Assembly (NCBI GenBank): GCA_021776455.1
Contig: JAJFFX010000009.1
Span: 27,414 to 91,413, forward strand
From: Hyphococcus sp.
GTDB lineage: Bacteria > Pseudomonadota > Alphaproteobacteria > Caulobacterales > Parvularculaceae
Length of the DNA: 64,000 bases
Direction of reading: 5' to 3'
Shown: piece by piece, positions 31,604 to 42,211 of the stretch
Layout of the letters: every line of letters starts with the position of its first letter
How positions within the stretch are numbered: the first letter of the stretch is position 1
The notes under the pieces: generated by a model
Database searches by the model: none
Seen by the model: only the letters and a program-made list of their open reading frames with translations
Told to the model about the DNA's origin: nothing
Translations under genes and position numbers: made by a program

Positions 31604-32299
31604 TTGGCGGCAAATGGTTTGATCATTGATTTTGACAATGCCGGCCTTGCCTATGGCGATGCGCCGGAAACGCTGAGCGACGTTACCTTGCAGCTGCGCG
31701 AGGGTGAATTCCGGTTTTTGACCGGCCCGTCCGGCGCCGGCAAAACCTCGCTCCTGAAAATGATGTATCTTGCGCACCGGCCGACGCGCGGGCGCTTTTC
31801 GCTGTTTGGCGAGGACGCAACCAACGCCCCGCGCGAGGCGTTGCCCGCCCTGCGCCGTCGCATAGGCGTTGTGTTCCAGGAATTTAGACTGCTCGACCAT
31901 CTCACAGCTTTCGAAAACGTCGCCCTCCCAATGAAGGTCGCCGGCATTAACCAAAACCAATACCGCGAAGACGTAAGCGAACTCTTAAACTGGGTCGGAT
32001 TGGGTCACCGGATGGGGGCGAAACCGCCCACTTTATCCGGCGGCGAGCAGCAACGGGTCGCTTTGGCGCGCGCGCTTGTCTCAAAACCGGACCTCATTCT
32101 CGCCGATGAGCCAACCGGTAATGTTGACCCGGCGATGAGTGAACGAATTATGAAACTATTCGTGGAGCTGAACAAACTGGGCGCCGCAGTGATCGTTGCA
32201 ACCCACAATCTTCGTCTCGTGCAAACCCTTGGTAAACCGGTGTTAAGAATTTCTGACGGTAGGGTGTCGCGGGCGCCCGGCGCGGGCGGCGCGTCATGA
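31604..32299 (+). CDS. ftsE: Cell-division ATP-binding protein FtsE
   Basis: GPSGAGKTSLLKMMY (Walker A), LSGGEQQRVALARAL, LILADEPTGN; followed by ftsX. Confidence 0.95.
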   Translation: MAANGLIIDFDNAGLAYGDAPETLSDVTLQLREGEFRFLTGPSGAGKTSLLKMMYLAHRPTRGRFSLFGEDATNAPREALPALRRRIGVVFQEFRLLDHLTAFENVALPMKVAGINQNQYREDVSELLNWVGLGHRMGAKPPTLSGGEQQRVALARALVSKPDLILADEPTGNVDPAMSERIMKLFVELNKLGAAVIVATHNLRLVQTLGKPVLRISDGRVSRAPGAGGAS

Positions 32300-33273
32300 A
32301 TCAGCCCGAAATACCCCAGCCGGATACCTCTGAAGCTAATGGCCTTGGCGATGGCCAAAACCACGAATGGCCCAAACCTTCACTGTTCGCACGATTGCGT
32401 CGCGAACCATTATTGCCGGAAGCCGGCGCCGGCGGCGCGCCCCTGACCGCCGTTATCGCAGTTATTTCTTTCCTCGCCGTCCTCGCCATGGCGTCGGTTT
32501 TAGTTATCAATCAATCGGCAAGCAAATGGACCTCAGCGCTTCGTTCAGAAATCACGGTACAGATCAAAGGCGCGGACGCCACGGAAATTGCCGCCGGCGC
32601 GTCGGCGGCAATGCGTGTTTTGGAGGGGACAGACGGCGTTATTGAGGCGACGCTTCAGGACGAGGCTACGACTGTGGCGCTGCTGGAGCCGTGGCTGGGG
32701 CGAGGCAATGTCCAGGCGTTTTTAAATATTCCGGCGCTAATAGAAGTCAAAGTCACGCCCGCCCTGCGCGGCGACCTCGATCTGTTGCGCAACCGCCTCG
32801 CCGCCGCGGCGCCGGGCGCAACGCTTGACGATCATGCTGTCTGGCACAACCGCCTCGCCACCGCCGCACGCTCCGGCCAGGCGCTGGCCTTAGCAATCTT
32901 CCTTCTGGTGATGGCCGCGGCTTGCGCAATCTCTATCTTTGCCGCCCGAGCCGGGCTCGCCGCCAATCACGATATTGTCTCGGTCCTGCATCTGGTTGGC
33001 GCCACCGACGATTTCATCGCAGCGGAAGTCCAGCGGCGGTTTTTTATTCTCGGCTTCCGGGGGGCCGCCGCCGGGCTCGCCGCTGCTCTCATTGCGCTGG
33101 CGCTGGCCGCGGCCGCCTTTCGCACCGGTATTGGCGCAGATGCTTTCCTGCCGCAGTTTAGCGTCGGCGGCTGGCTGATTTTGTGGCTCTTTGCGGTTCC
33201 GGTCGTCACCTGCCTGGCCACGGCCATAACCGCGCGCCTTACAGTTTTGAAAACATTGCGCGAGCAGTATTAA
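32296..33273 (+). CDS. ftsX: Cell-division permease FtsX
   Basis: Four-TM FtsX topology, overlaps ftsE stop. Confidence 0.92.
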   Translation: MNQPEIPQPDTSEANGLGDGQNHEWPKPSLFARLRREPLLPEAGAGGAPLTAVIAVISFLAVLAMASVLVINQSASKWTSALRSEITVQIKGADATEIAAGASAAMRVLEGTDGVIEATLQDEATTVALLEPWLGRGNVQAFLNIPALIEVKVTPALRGDLDLLRNRLAAAAPGATLDDHAVWHNRLATAARSGQALALAIFLLVMAAACAISIFAARAGLAANHDIVSVLHLVGATDDFIAAEVQRRFFILGFRGAAAGLAAALIALALAAAAFRTGIGADAFLPQFSVGGWLILWLFAVPVVTCLATAITARLTVLKTLREQY

Positions 33274-33343
33274 CACTACTAGACCGTCCGAGCCCCGATC
33301 CGCTATCTTCTCGGCTTATGATGGGCAAGATCAGGAGTAGGCG

Positions 33344-33928
33344 GTGCAGCGAATAATCTTAAGCTTTGTTGTCGCCGGCCTTTTATGGGCGGTCGGGCTC
33401 GCGATGTTCATCCGTGGTTTGCCTCTACCATCGCAATTGACGCCCGCAAAAGTCGACGCCGTCATCGTCTATACCGGCGGCGGCGGCGTACGTATTTCCG
33501 CCGGTATGGCCGTCTTCGCCACCGGCGCCGGCGAGCGCCTTTTAATCTCGGGCGTGCACCCCGATACGTCGCGCGAACGCCTGTCGGAATTCTGGAATGG
33601 AACGCCGGACCGATTTGACTGCTGCGTTGATCTCGGACGCATGGCGCACTCAACGCAAGGCAATGCAGAAGAAGCCGCGCAGTGGGCGCGTGAACATGAA
33701 TTTAAAGGTCTGGTTCTAGTCACTTCCGACTACCACATGCCCCGCGCCATCGCGGTCGCCAAGGCTCAGATGCCGGAGATGGAAATCATGCCCTATGTTG
33801 TCGCCTCCGGGTACTTCAATGACAACCGTCAGCCAAACTCTCGCAAAGCGTGGCGAAAACTTAGCGGCGAATATACAAAATACCTTCTCGCCCGCATGAC
33901 GTCTCTGTTCTCCTTTGTTGGCCGTTGA
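33344..33928 (+). CDS. YdcF/SanA family (DUF218) protein
   Basis: DAVIVYTGGGGVRISAGMAVF...CVDLGRMAHSTQGNAEEAAQWARE...LVLVTSDYHMPRA. Confidence 0.92.
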   Translation: MQRIILSFVVAGLLWAVGLAMFIRGLPLPSQLTPAKVDAVIVYTGGGGVRISAGMAVFATGAGERLLISGVHPDTSRERLSEFWNGTPDRFDCCVDLGRMAHSTQGNAEEAAQWAREHEFKGLVLVTSDYHMPRAIAVAKAQMPEMEIMPYVVASGYFNDNRQPNSRKAWRKLSGEYTKYLLARMTSLFSFVGR

Positions 33929-33935
33929 GGCGGCA

Positions 33936-34673
33936 ATGGAACGGATACGCGGGATTGCTTTTTTGGTGTTTATCTTTTCCGGCAGTCTTATCTATGGCGT
34001 GATCATTGCTCCAGTATTTTTATTTGGAGAGAACGCCGCCCGCGCGGTTGCAAAATTCTGGGTGCGGACGGCTCTTGACGCCTTACACTTTATCACCGGC
34101 GTCACCTACCGCGTCGAGGGGGCGGAAAACATGCCTGACGGCGGCGCCATTATCGCCGCCAACCATCAGTCGATGTGGGAGACGCTGGCGCTTTACCAGC
34201 TAATGCCGCGGCCGGTTTTTGTATATAAAAAAGAACTCGCCCGCTTGCCGGTTTATGGCTGGGTTGTGGCGCGCGCCGGCAACATCGCGGTTGACCGCAG
34301 GGCCGGCGCCAAGGCGTTGCGGGCAATGCGCGCGACAGCTGCCACACGAATTGAGGAAGGCTGCCAAGTGATTGTTTTCCCTGAAGGAACGCGGGTTCCC
34401 CCAGGCCAGACAGCAAAATTTCATTCCGGTGTGGCCGGCATTTACACCGCCACGGGCGCACCATGCGTCCCGGCGGCGCATAATAGCGGACAGTTCTGGC
34501 GCCATCCCGGACCGGAAAAAACCGCCGGCGAAATCACCATCCGGTTCTTGCCGGCGATAGAGCCTGGCCTCGACCGCAAGGTCTTTCTTGATCAGCTTAA
34601 GCAGAAAATCGATGGCGCACGACCGGACCTTGTCGACCTCCCCTCAACCAAATTTAATGCGTCCGATGACTGA
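33936..34673 (+). CDS. plsC: 1-acyl-sn-glycerol-3-phosphate acyltransferase
   Basis: AANHQSMWETLAL (NHxxxWE-type HX4D variant) and VFPEGTRVPPGQTAKFHSGVAGI. Confidence 0.93.
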   Translation: MERIRGIAFLVFIFSGSLIYGVIIAPVFLFGENAARAVAKFWVRTALDALHFITGVTYRVEGAENMPDGGAIIAANHQSMWETLALYQLMPRPVFVYKKELARLPVYGWVVARAGNIAVDRRAGAKALRAMRATAATRIEEGCQVIVFPEGTRVPPGQTAKFHSGVAGIYTATGAPCVPAAHNSGQFWRHPGPEKTAGEITIRFLPAIEPGLDRKVFLDQLKQKIDGARPDLVDLPSTKFNASDD

Positions 34674-35661
34674 CCGTTCCCCTCGCATATCAAGGCGTTG
34701 GCTCTATGCACCCTTCGCCATCGCCGCACTTATTCTGGCTGGCTATTACCTTTTATGGCGCACCGGCGCGCATGAAATGAAAAGAGCCGTTGACGCCTGG
34801 GTCATCGACCAACGCACAGCTGGGCTGGACGTTATTCATGGCGCCGTCACAGCAGAGGGGTTTCCGTTTTTCTTGCGCGTTCATATTGAAGCGCCGGAGA
34901 TCGCCATGCCGGGTGTGTGGCGATGGCGCGCGGAGACACTGTTCCTTGACGCCTTGCCCTATGATCTTAGCCGGCTGATTATCTCTCCCGGCGGCGAACA
35001 GCTGTTCAGCGCCGAAGGCGTCGGCAAATGGCGCGGCTCTGCAGCGGAACTGCGCGCATCAATTGCAAACGACAACACCCGCGGCTGGGTGTTCGCCGTC
35101 ACCGCTGGCGATGCAACGGGCAGGCGAGATGGCGATGGCGCAAGCTACCGCCTCACCTCACTGGTGTTAGATCTCGCGCCCGCGCAGGGCGACCCGACGG
35201 CGCTAACACTCAATCTCGCCGCCCATGGTCTTGAAATTTCAGCCGGTGGAGAGACCTACGAAATGGCGCAGTTACAAACCATGGCCTCGCTATCGAGAAC
35301 CGATATGTTGCTCACACCGACGCCCGCCGCCAGCTGGCGCGAGACCGGCGGCGCGCTGACCATTGCGCATTTCTTCACTGATGTTGAAAACACCAAAATA
35401 GCGGCTTCAGGCGCCATTCAACTTGACCAAAACCACTACCCGCAAGGCACGCTCAAAACCGAGCTGCAAAACCCGGCGGGGCTTGCAAAGCTACTCGGCA
35501 AAACCGGCGCCTTGTCGCAAGCTGAAGCCAGCGCGGCGACGACGGGGCTTATCGTGATAGCGCTCCCATCCGGCGGAAAAATCACCGCGCCGATTGAGTT
35601 TAATGAGGGCTCTGCTCAAATTGCCGGCATAAAAATTGCTGATCTGCCAAAGCTGGAATAA
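34666..35661 (+). CDS. DUF2125 domain protein
   Basis: N-terminal TM, RAVDAWVIDQRTAGLDVIHGAVTAEGFPFFLRVHIEAPEI. Confidence 0.85.
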   Translation: MTDRSPRISRRWLYAPFAIAALILAGYYLLWRTGAHEMKRAVDAWVIDQRTAGLDVIHGAVTAEGFPFFLRVHIEAPEIAMPGVWRWRAETLFLDALPYDLSRLIISPGGEQLFSAEGVGKWRGSAAELRASIANDNTRGWVFAVTAGDATGRRDGDGASYRLTSLVLDLAPAQGDPTALTLNLAAHGLEISAGGETYEMAQLQTMASLSRTDMLLTPTPAASWRETGGALTIAHFFTDVENTKIAASGAIQLDQNHYPQGTLKTELQNPAGLAKLLGKTGALSQAEASAATTGLIVIALPSGGKITAPIEFNEGSAQIAGIKIADLPKLE

Positions 35662-35672
35662 CCCAAACTTGC

Positions 35673-36029
35673 CTATCCGTAGAGCGCGCCAAGCGCCGGC
35701 TCGCTGGCGATACGCGATTCCACCAGCCTTGCAAATTCGTCGAGATAAACCGCGCCGCCAGGGGTCTTCTGTACAAGGACGACCCGTTTGTCGCCAGGAT
35801 CGCGGACACGTTTGACAAAGCCGAGAATGGAAAGTGCATCCAGCGCGCGTGATATTGCGGGCTTGGGCACGTTGAGATCACGCGCCAGCGCACGCACTGT
35901 ATGCGGACCCGGATTGAGATAGACGGTCAGCAAAATTGACCATTGCCGCATCGAAAGATCCGGCCCGTCAGCGCGCACCGCATCGCACATCACATCGCGC
36001 CAGTTCGTCAATATATCGATAGACGCCAT
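35673..36029 (-). CDS. MarR-family transcriptional regulator
   Basis: LSMRQWSILLTVYLNPGPHTVRALARDLNVPKPAISRALDALSILGFVKRVRDPGDKRVVLV. Confidence 0.88.
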   Translation of the reverse strand: MASIDILTNWRDVMCDAVRADGPDLSMRQWSILLTVYLNPGPHTVRALARDLNVPKPAISRALDALSILGFVKRVRDPGDKRVVLVQKTPGGAVYLDEFARLVESRIASEPALGALYG

Positions 36030-36129
36030 CGCCGGCTCATTCCGTAGAAATTTCCCTGCCGTCTGCTTGCAACTGTTCGCACAGGAAGAGCAAGAAAAAG
36101 TCCTTAACGGGGATCGCCCGGCGCTCTAG

Positions 36130-37497
36130 TCAGGCCGGATACCGCACCGCCAGCACTTCAAACAGCGCCCGAATCGCTTGCGCCTCGCCGCCCACTGGAC
36201 GGCCTGGCGCGGCCTTCGCCCGCCACGCATAAAGGTCAAAATGCATCCACGCGCCACCCACCGGCGTGAACCGCTTCAAGAACAGCGCCGCCGTCACCGA
36301 CCCCGCAAAAACCCCGCCGGAGATGTGATTGACGTCGGCGATCTGCGAGGACAGCATCGCATCATAATTGCGCCAGAGCGGCATCCGCCACACCGGGTCG
36401 GCGCATTTCTTTGACGCCGCTTGCAACGCGGCGGCAAGCGCGTCGTCGTCGCAGTAAAACGGCGCAAGTTCAGGCCCCAGCGCCACCCGCGCCGCGCCGG
36501 TAAGGGTCGCCAGCGATATCATCAGGTCGGGGTCCTCCTCGCCGCCAAGCGCCAGCGCGTCGGCCAGAACCAGCCGGCCTTCCGCGTCCGTGTTGCCAAT
36601 CTCAACGCTCAGGCCCTTGCGGCTGGCAAGCACATCACCGGGCCGGTAGGCGTTGCCGGCAACTGCGTTTTCCACCGCCGCGATCAGCACCCGCAAGCGC
36701 AGCTTCAAACCCGCCGCCATAATCATCCGCCCGAGCGCCAGAGCATGGGCGCCGCCGCCCATATCCTTTTTCATCAGCGCCATGCCGGCTGCGCCCTTCA
36801 TGTTGAGACCGCCGCTATCAAAGGTGACGCCCTTGCCGACCAGCGTGAGCTTTGGCGCAGCAGGATCGCCCCAAGTCAGATCAATCAACCGCGGCGCTGC
36901 TGCGGCGGCCCGTCCGACCGCGTGGATCATCGGAAACCCTTCCTCCAGGAGGGCGTCGCCGGCGATGACATTGATGGCGCCGCCGTATTCGTTAGAAATC
37001 ACCCGCGCCTCATATTCCAGCACTTCCGGCGTCATATCGGCGGCCGGGGTGTTCACAAGGTCGCGGACCAGACCGATGGCGGCGGCGGCGCGCAAAACCG
37101 CTTCCATATCGACGCCCGAAGGCGCAATCAGGCGCGCCGTCGCCGGCCTTTGCGATTTGTAACGATCAAAACGATAGCCGCCCATCAGCCAGCCGAGGCA
37201 GGCCAGCGGCGCTTCATCTTCGTTTAACCAAGCAGCAAAGCTATAATCGCCCCTGGGCAGCTTATCGGCGGCGGCGGCGGCTATGAACGGATCGCCGCCC
37301 TCGCCGAGGCCAAGTAATACCCCGTCTTCATTGGCGAGCACCGCGCCAGCCTCGCCGCTAAAGCCATTGGCGGCCGCAAGCTGCTTAAGGCTATCGGGAA
37401 GATCGGCCACATCCAGCCCTCCCTCTTTGACGGCATGGATCATCCGCGACGCCCTGGCGGCGCCGGCTTCATATTCTTGCAAGAGGTCGTTGCCCAT
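36130..37497 (-). CDS. M17 leucyl aminopeptidase family protein
   Basis: VGKGVTFDSGGLNMKGAAGMALMKKDMGGGAHAL ... NTDAEGRLVLADAL. Confidence 0.95.
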   Translation of the reverse strand: MGNDLLQEYEAGAARASRMIHAVKEGGLDVADLPDSLKQLAAANGFSGEAGAVLANEDGVLLGLGEGGDPFIAAAAADKLPRGDYSFAAWLNEDEAPLACLGWLMGGYRFDRYKSQRPATARLIAPSGVDMEAVLRAAAAIGLVRDLVNTPAADMTPEVLEYEARVISNEYGGAINVIAGDALLEEGFPMIHAVGRAAAAAPRLIDLTWGDPAAPKLTLVGKGVTFDSGGLNMKGAAGMALMKKDMGGGAHALALGRMIMAAGLKLRLRVLIAAVENAVAGNAYRPGDVLASRKGLSVEIGNTDAEGRLVLADALALGGEEDPDLMISLATLTGAARVALGPELAPFYCDDDALAAALQAASKKCADPVWRMPLWRNYDAMLSSQIADVNHISGGVFAGSVTAALFLKRFTPVGGAWMHFDLYAWRAKAAPGRPVGGEAQAIRALFEVLAVRYPA

Positions 37498-37609
37498 CAA
37501 TAATCCGTTAATTTGCTAATTTCGGTTGCACATTAAGCATATGCTTAAGGCTTTTTTGAACTCCTGTAGGCATGATCGCCCTGAAATTTTCAGTGATCGA
37601 GGCACAATC

Positions 37610-38599
37610 ATGACTCTCAGCCCTCTTCCGCTTGGCTTAAAAGTCGCCGGCATCGCCGCCGCCGCCATTTTGCTCCAGGCTTGCAGCACAACGCAAAAGA
37701 CCGCTTCCAACGGCGAGACCGCCCAATATCGCGACGCGATTGGCGTATTTTCAAGCTCTGTAGCCGATGAAACCATGGACCCAATCGCCGCCGCCGCCTT
37801 TTGGGGCACCCGGTACAACACCGACCAGTCCGATCCTACTGTTGCTACGCAATTTTCCAAATCCTTGCGTAGAATCAGCTCAGCCGAAGAGGCGGTGACC
37901 GTGATGCAAAAAGCCTCCGGGCTCCATCCCGACAATGCCGATGTCTCGCTAGAATATGGCAAGGTGCTGGTAGAGAGCGGCCGCTCTTTCGAGGCTGTGC
38001 GCCATCTTGAAAACGCCGTCACTGCCAACCCAACCGACTGGAGCGCTATTTCGGCTTATGGCGTGGCGCTCGACCAAATGGGTGAACATAGCGCGGCGCG
38101 TGTAAAATATGACCGCGCCTTGATGTTAGCGCCGCGCGCCGTCTCGGTGCTCAACAACAAAGGCCTTTCCTATGCGCTTGAGGGCAATCTGAAAAAAGCG
38201 GAAGCAACTCTCCGCAAGGCGGCCAGCAACGCCGGCGGCAATGCGCGCATTCGCCAGAACCTTGCTTTAGTGCTGGCGTTGTCTGGCGACATGACAGGCG
38301 CCGAACGTCTGGCCCGCTCTGATCTGCCGCCGCAAGTTGCAAATAACAATATCGATTATTTTCGCCAATTGATGAACCAGCCGGCCTATTGGGGCGAATA
38401 TGCGGCAACCAACGCCGACACGCCCAATTTCGACAACGTTCCTGCTGCACCGCTAACGCCGAGCCCCGGCCCGCAACTTCACGAACAACCCAAACCCGAA
38501 GAGAAAAAACCAGACGGCGCGCCGATTGCGTTGATCGAAACGACGCCGCTAACAAATGTTTCTGAAACCGTTGACGACGGATCAGATTCAGAACAATAG
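37610..38599 (+). CDS. TPR-repeat lipoprotein (TadD-like)
   Basis: Lipobox ILLQACSTT; TPR pattern YGVALDQMGEHSAARVKYDRAL..NNKGLSYALEGNLKKAEATLRKA. Confidence 0.8.
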   Translation: MTLSPLPLGLKVAGIAAAAILLQACSTTQKTASNGETAQYRDAIGVFSSSVADETMDPIAAAAFWGTRYNTDQSDPTVATQFSKSLRRISSAEEAVTVMQKASGLHPDNADVSLEYGKVLVESGRSFEAVRHLENAVTANPTDWSAISAYGVALDQMGEHSAARVKYDRALMLAPRAVSVLNNKGLSYALEGNLKKAEATLRKAASNAGGNARIRQNLALVLALSGDMTGAERLARSDLPPQVANNNIDYFRQLMNQPAYWGEYAATNADTPNFDNVPAAPLTPSPGPQLHEQPKPEEKKPDGAPIALIETTPLTNVSETVDDGSDSEQ

Positions 38600-38637
38600 C
38601 CGTCGCATCAGTTTTGTTGCGTAAACAAGTTGCGTCG

Positions 38638-38671
38638 CCGCCCCGGCTTAACCGCCGGGGCGGTTTTTTTT
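38638..38671 (+). terminator. Rho-independent terminator
   Basis: ccgccccggc-ttaacc-gccggggcgg-tttttttt. Confidence 0.9.
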
Positions 38672-38708
38672 GCGGGATGCGTATTGCAAAAAAGCACGCC
38701 GGAAACCT

Positions 38709-39125
38709 CTAACGGACCCAACCTTTGCGCTCGGCGTGCTTTGAATACCATATCAAAAATGCCGTCACCAGCAATTGCATCAACATGCCGATTATCGCCA
38801 CGTCTGGACCGGTCGCGCTATAGAAATGGGCCATCATCATAATTACGCCCAGCGCAGAGGCGATAAACAGATAAAACCCCGCCGCGTTTCTGAGCAAAAG
38901 TAAAATACAGCCAATCGCGCCGCCAAACACCGCAACGGCAAAACCGGCAGCAGCCCATGCCGGCCGGGCCTCGGCGATTGCACGATACGGCTCTGGCATA
39001 TTGGCGAGCGTTTCTGGGTTCATCTGCATAATGAAGTTCATCGCACCCATCAGATTCCAGACCAACGCGACTGCGCCGATTACCCAGAAACTCAAGTGAA
39101 CGCCGCTAGGGGTCTTATCGTTCAT
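38709..39125 (-). CDS. Four-TM small membrane protein of unknown function
   Basis: 138 aa hydrophobic protein upstream-coupled with SRPBCC and ArsR genes. Confidence 0.7.
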   Translation of the reverse strand: MNDKTPSGVHLSFWVIGAVALVWNLMGAMNFIMQMNPETLANMPEPYRAIAEARPAWAAAGFAVAVFGGAIGCILLLLRNAAGFYLFIASALGVIMMMAHFYSATGPDVAIIGMLMQLLVTAFLIWYSKHAERKGWVR

Positions 39126-39138
39126 CGTAAGCCTCTAC

Positions 39139-39642
39139 TTATTTCTTCGCCTGCAACTCTGCGAAAATCTCATCCATAACAGCGTATCCGCCTTCCCAGC
39201 CTTTGCCCATATTGGCCACGACGCCGGCAAAACAGGCAATCTCAGCGGCGCTCGCCTCATAGGGCGCCCAGACCAGCCGCACCTTGGTCTTTGAGCCCTC
39301 ATCTTCAAACGTCACGGTTGTTAAAAGTACACTAGGCCAGTCCGGCATCTTTGGGTTTGATACGGCGTTCCACTGTTTATCTGTAGAGGAATGGTGATGC
39401 CAAACCAGCCGCTCCAGCGGCGCCACTTCTTTAAAAACCGCTTTACTGAGCATAGAGTTGTCACCCATTTTCATCTCATTGAGCCACTCACCGCCGGGCT
39501 TCAAATCAAATTTGTGGATGATTGTTTCGACGCCGGGACCATACCATCGCGACAGCAATTCAGGGTCAGTCCATGCGCGCCAAACCATTTCACGGGGCGC
39601 ATTGAATGTGCGATCAAGAATAAATTCTGGTGAATCACTCAT
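39139..39642 (-). CDS. SRPBCC (AHSA1-like) domain protein
   Basis: FILDRTFNAPREMVWRAWTDPELLSRWYGPGVETIIHKFDLKPGGEW. Confidence 0.92.
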   Translation of the reverse strand: MSDSPEFILDRTFNAPREMVWRAWTDPELLSRWYGPGVETIIHKFDLKPGGEWLNEMKMGDNSMLSKAVFKEVAPLERLVWHHHSSTDKQWNAVSNPKMPDWPSVLLTTVTFEDEGSKTKVRLVWAPYEASAAEIACFAGVVANMGKGWEGGYAVMDEIFAELQAKK

Positions 39643-39652
39643 TGTTGGTTTC

Positions 39653-40006
39653 CTATTCCTTTGTTGTCTGTATGCGAATTAGAATGTCATCAAGCTGGTC
39701 GAAACTAGTCTCCCAAAACGCCTTAAATTCGGTTAGCCATTCGACAGCCGCAGCCATAGTTTCAGCTTTCAACATCGCGGGGCGGCGTTGCTCATCAACA
39801 TCTCTCTCAATCAACCCGGCCCGCTCAAGCACCTTCAAATGTCTCGAAACAGCGGGTTGGCTAATTGCAAATGGCGCCGCGATCTCATTGACCGAAGCCT
39901 GCCCGCCCGCAAGCCGGGACAATATCGCCCGCCGCGTCGGGTCAGCCAGGGCCGCAAAGACGGCATCCAGATTCGGTTGTCGCTCTATATAACCAATATG
40001 TTCCAT
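39653..40006 (-). CDS. ArsR-family transcriptional regulator
   Basis: NLDAVFAALADPTRRAILSRLAGGQASVNEIAAPFAISQPAVSRHLKVLERAGLIE. Confidence 0.93.
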   Translation of the reverse strand: MEHIGYIERQPNLDAVFAALADPTRRAILSRLAGGQASVNEIAAPFAISQPAVSRHLKVLERAGLIERDVDEQRRPAMLKAETMAAAVEWLTEFKAFWETSFDQLDDILIRIQTTKE

Positions 40007-40098
40007 AATGATACTGTTATAGAAGCAATACAGTCACGTCAATAGGTTTCATCCGGCAGATAAATTTGTAGCGGCAAATGCTGATGACCGCCGTCGCT

Positions 40099-41652
40099 TT
40101 AAATTTCGTCTTTCGCTGAAGCTGGCTGACTTGCGGCTTTCACCTCATCGAACCAGGCAGCGCGCAGAGCGATCAACACCGCGCCCATCGCAATCAGAAT
40201 AAACAGCCCCGGCAAGCCGCCGAGATTGGACAACATGCGAATGCCGGCAATGCCGGTCGTCGCCGTCATAACCCAGGCGATGGCGCCAACAAGCGCGCCC
40301 CAGAACACTTTGACGGCAAGCGCAGGTTTTCCGTGTTGCCCGCCCGGCGCATCCGGCTTGAGGCAAACGCCGGCAATCGAATGGGTGTTGGAATCCATCG
40401 CTGTGACAAATGAAATGAACGTCACCGCAACAAACGCAACGATAATAAAGCCGGTCAGAGGCAGGGTCTGAAACAAGGCATAGATCACCGCTTCCGGTCC
40501 GTCATTGTTCAACGCCGCCGTCAGCGCACCGCCGGTCGCGACGTCAATTTCAATCGTCGCGCCGCCAAACACCATCATCCATAAGGCGCCGAACGCCGCC
40601 GGCGCCGCGAGGTTGAACATCAAAAACTCGCGCACCGTATAACCAACGGCAATCCGCCCAAGGAACAATGCGGTGATCGGCGCCCAGGCGAGCCAATTCG
40701 CGAAATAAAACACCGTCCAATCGCGGGTCCATTGGTCGCCCGCGCGTTCGCCGAAGCTGAGACTGCGGGGAATAAATTGCACCACATACTCCATGAGCGC
40801 CTCGCCGCCGAGCGATAAGATTGCAAGGCTCGGTCCGGTGAGAAAAACGAATATGCACAGTGCAAAGAAGAATTTGACATTCAAGTCGGACAGAATTTTT
40901 ATGCCGCGTTGAATGCCGCTCACCGATGAGGCGACAAAGAAAATAACGATTGCAACCGTAACCCCGAGCCGCATCAGCGCGCCGTCATGCCAGCCGGCAA
41001 CGGTGTGAAGACCGCCGGCAATCGTCATCACGCCGGCGCCAAGCGAAGCGGCCACTCCCGCGACCAGGGCATAAAGACCAATAGCATCGATAATCGCGCC
41101 GCCGCGCCCGGTCGCCGCGCGGCCGAACACCAGCGACAAAGGTCCGCTTAAGGAATAAGGCCGCCCGAGATTGTAGTGCGCCAACGCAAAAGCCAGCGCC
41201 GGCACGGTGTAGATTGCGTAAGGCGTGATGGTCCAATGCATAAACATCGACGACAATGCAAACCGTGCTGCGCCGCCTGAGCGCGCTTCAACGCCGGCAA
41301 AATCCGGCGGACTGTTAACGTGAAACATCGACTCGGCCGTGCCCCAAAATAAAATTCCGGTGGCGATGGTCGTGCACAAAGTGATAGCAAACCAGTTCCA
41401 GCGGCTCAATATCGGTTTGGCCGTCGGACCGCCAATCCGCACCGCGCCAAGCGATGACAAACCGACCCACGCGAGCAAAGCCACCGCGGCAAAAGAAGCA
41501 AGGCTGAAAAGCCAGTCAAACCGGCTCAATATCCAGTTATTGGCGGTGGTGACGGCGGCATGAAAATTGTCAAAATCGGCAAGGCTGAACGCCAGCGCCA
41601 AGAGCAACAGGACGACCGGCGGCCAGAACACCAGGGCGCGGATCGATTTCAA
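40099..41652 (-). CDS. BCCT-family transporter
   Basis: GTAESMFHVNSPPD, FMHWTITPYAIYTVPALAFALAHYN, 12 TM pattern. Confidence 0.92.
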   Translation of the reverse strand: MKSIRALVFWPPVVLLLLALAFSLADFDNFHAAVTTANNWILSRFDWLFSLASFAAVALLAWVGLSSLGAVRIGGPTAKPILSRWNWFAITLCTTIATGILFWGTAESMFHVNSPPDFAGVEARSGGAARFALSSMFMHWTITPYAIYTVPALAFALAHYNLGRPYSLSGPLSLVFGRAATGRGGAIIDAIGLYALVAGVAASLGAGVMTIAGGLHTVAGWHDGALMRLGVTVAIVIFFVASSVSGIQRGIKILSDLNVKFFFALCIFVFLTGPSLAILSLGGEALMEYVVQFIPRSLSFGERAGDQWTRDWTVFYFANWLAWAPITALFLGRIAVGYTVREFLMFNLAAPAAFGALWMMVFGGATIEIDVATGGALTAALNNDGPEAVIYALFQTLPLTGFIIVAFVAVTFISFVTAMDSNTHSIAGVCLKPDAPGGQHGKPALAVKVFWGALVGAIAWVMTATTGIAGIRMLSNLGGLPGLFILIAMGAVLIALRAAWFDEVKAASQPASAKDEI

Positions 41653-42032
41653 GGTGGCTACAAAGATCGGGCGGCTCCCTCGCGGTAATGGATAGCAAAA
41701 CTACCCTGCCATTGCATCGCGCCCAATGGGCTCGGCCACCTTCAATATAGATCAACACCGCCACTGCGGGCAATTGCAAAAGGTGGATGCACTCCACATC
41801 AAGTGTGCGTGTTCGCTCACATAAATTACTGGCCATGGAAAAAGCCAATTAAGATGGGCTTCTTCACCGTCTAGCCAACAGACCGAATGATAAGCGCCGC
41901 TTATTATTTATACTGCTTTCCTTGCATATGCCGTATTTAATTTACGGGCTTTCTTTTTATGAACAAGCAAGGTTGTCATTTCGCAAGAACTGCTCAACCG
42001 TATCTATTTGACGGTCTCTCATTCTTATGAGG

Positions 42033-42057
42033 TGTTTAGTCCCGGGAAGTGATGGCT
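42033..42057 (+). repeat. Left copy of 25-bp direct repeat at island edge
   Basis: tgtttagtcccgggaagtgatggct; 24/25 identical to 57954-57978. Confidence 0.8.
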
Positions 42058-42211
42058 GACGAATTCAAGCTTGCGGTCGGGTATTCTACTGTTGGCAAGC
42101 ATTAAGTCTGCTGCTAAGGACCGGATTACACTTCTCAACTTTTAGGGCCGCGAAAAGGAATATTGCAGTGCAGCCAGGGCGTTCGAGTTTCAGTGCGACT
42201 GCCTGCGTGAG

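Noticed and set aside
30702-31622. 306-aa hydrophobic-looking ORF antisense to the zinc-ribbon protein
   Set aside because: The complement of the D/E-rich codons produces I/V/F runs; artefact of the acidic block
36421-37227. 268-aa ORF antisense to the M17 aminopeptidase
   Set aside because: Shadow ORF, Arg/His-rich with no domain; the sense strand is clearly coding
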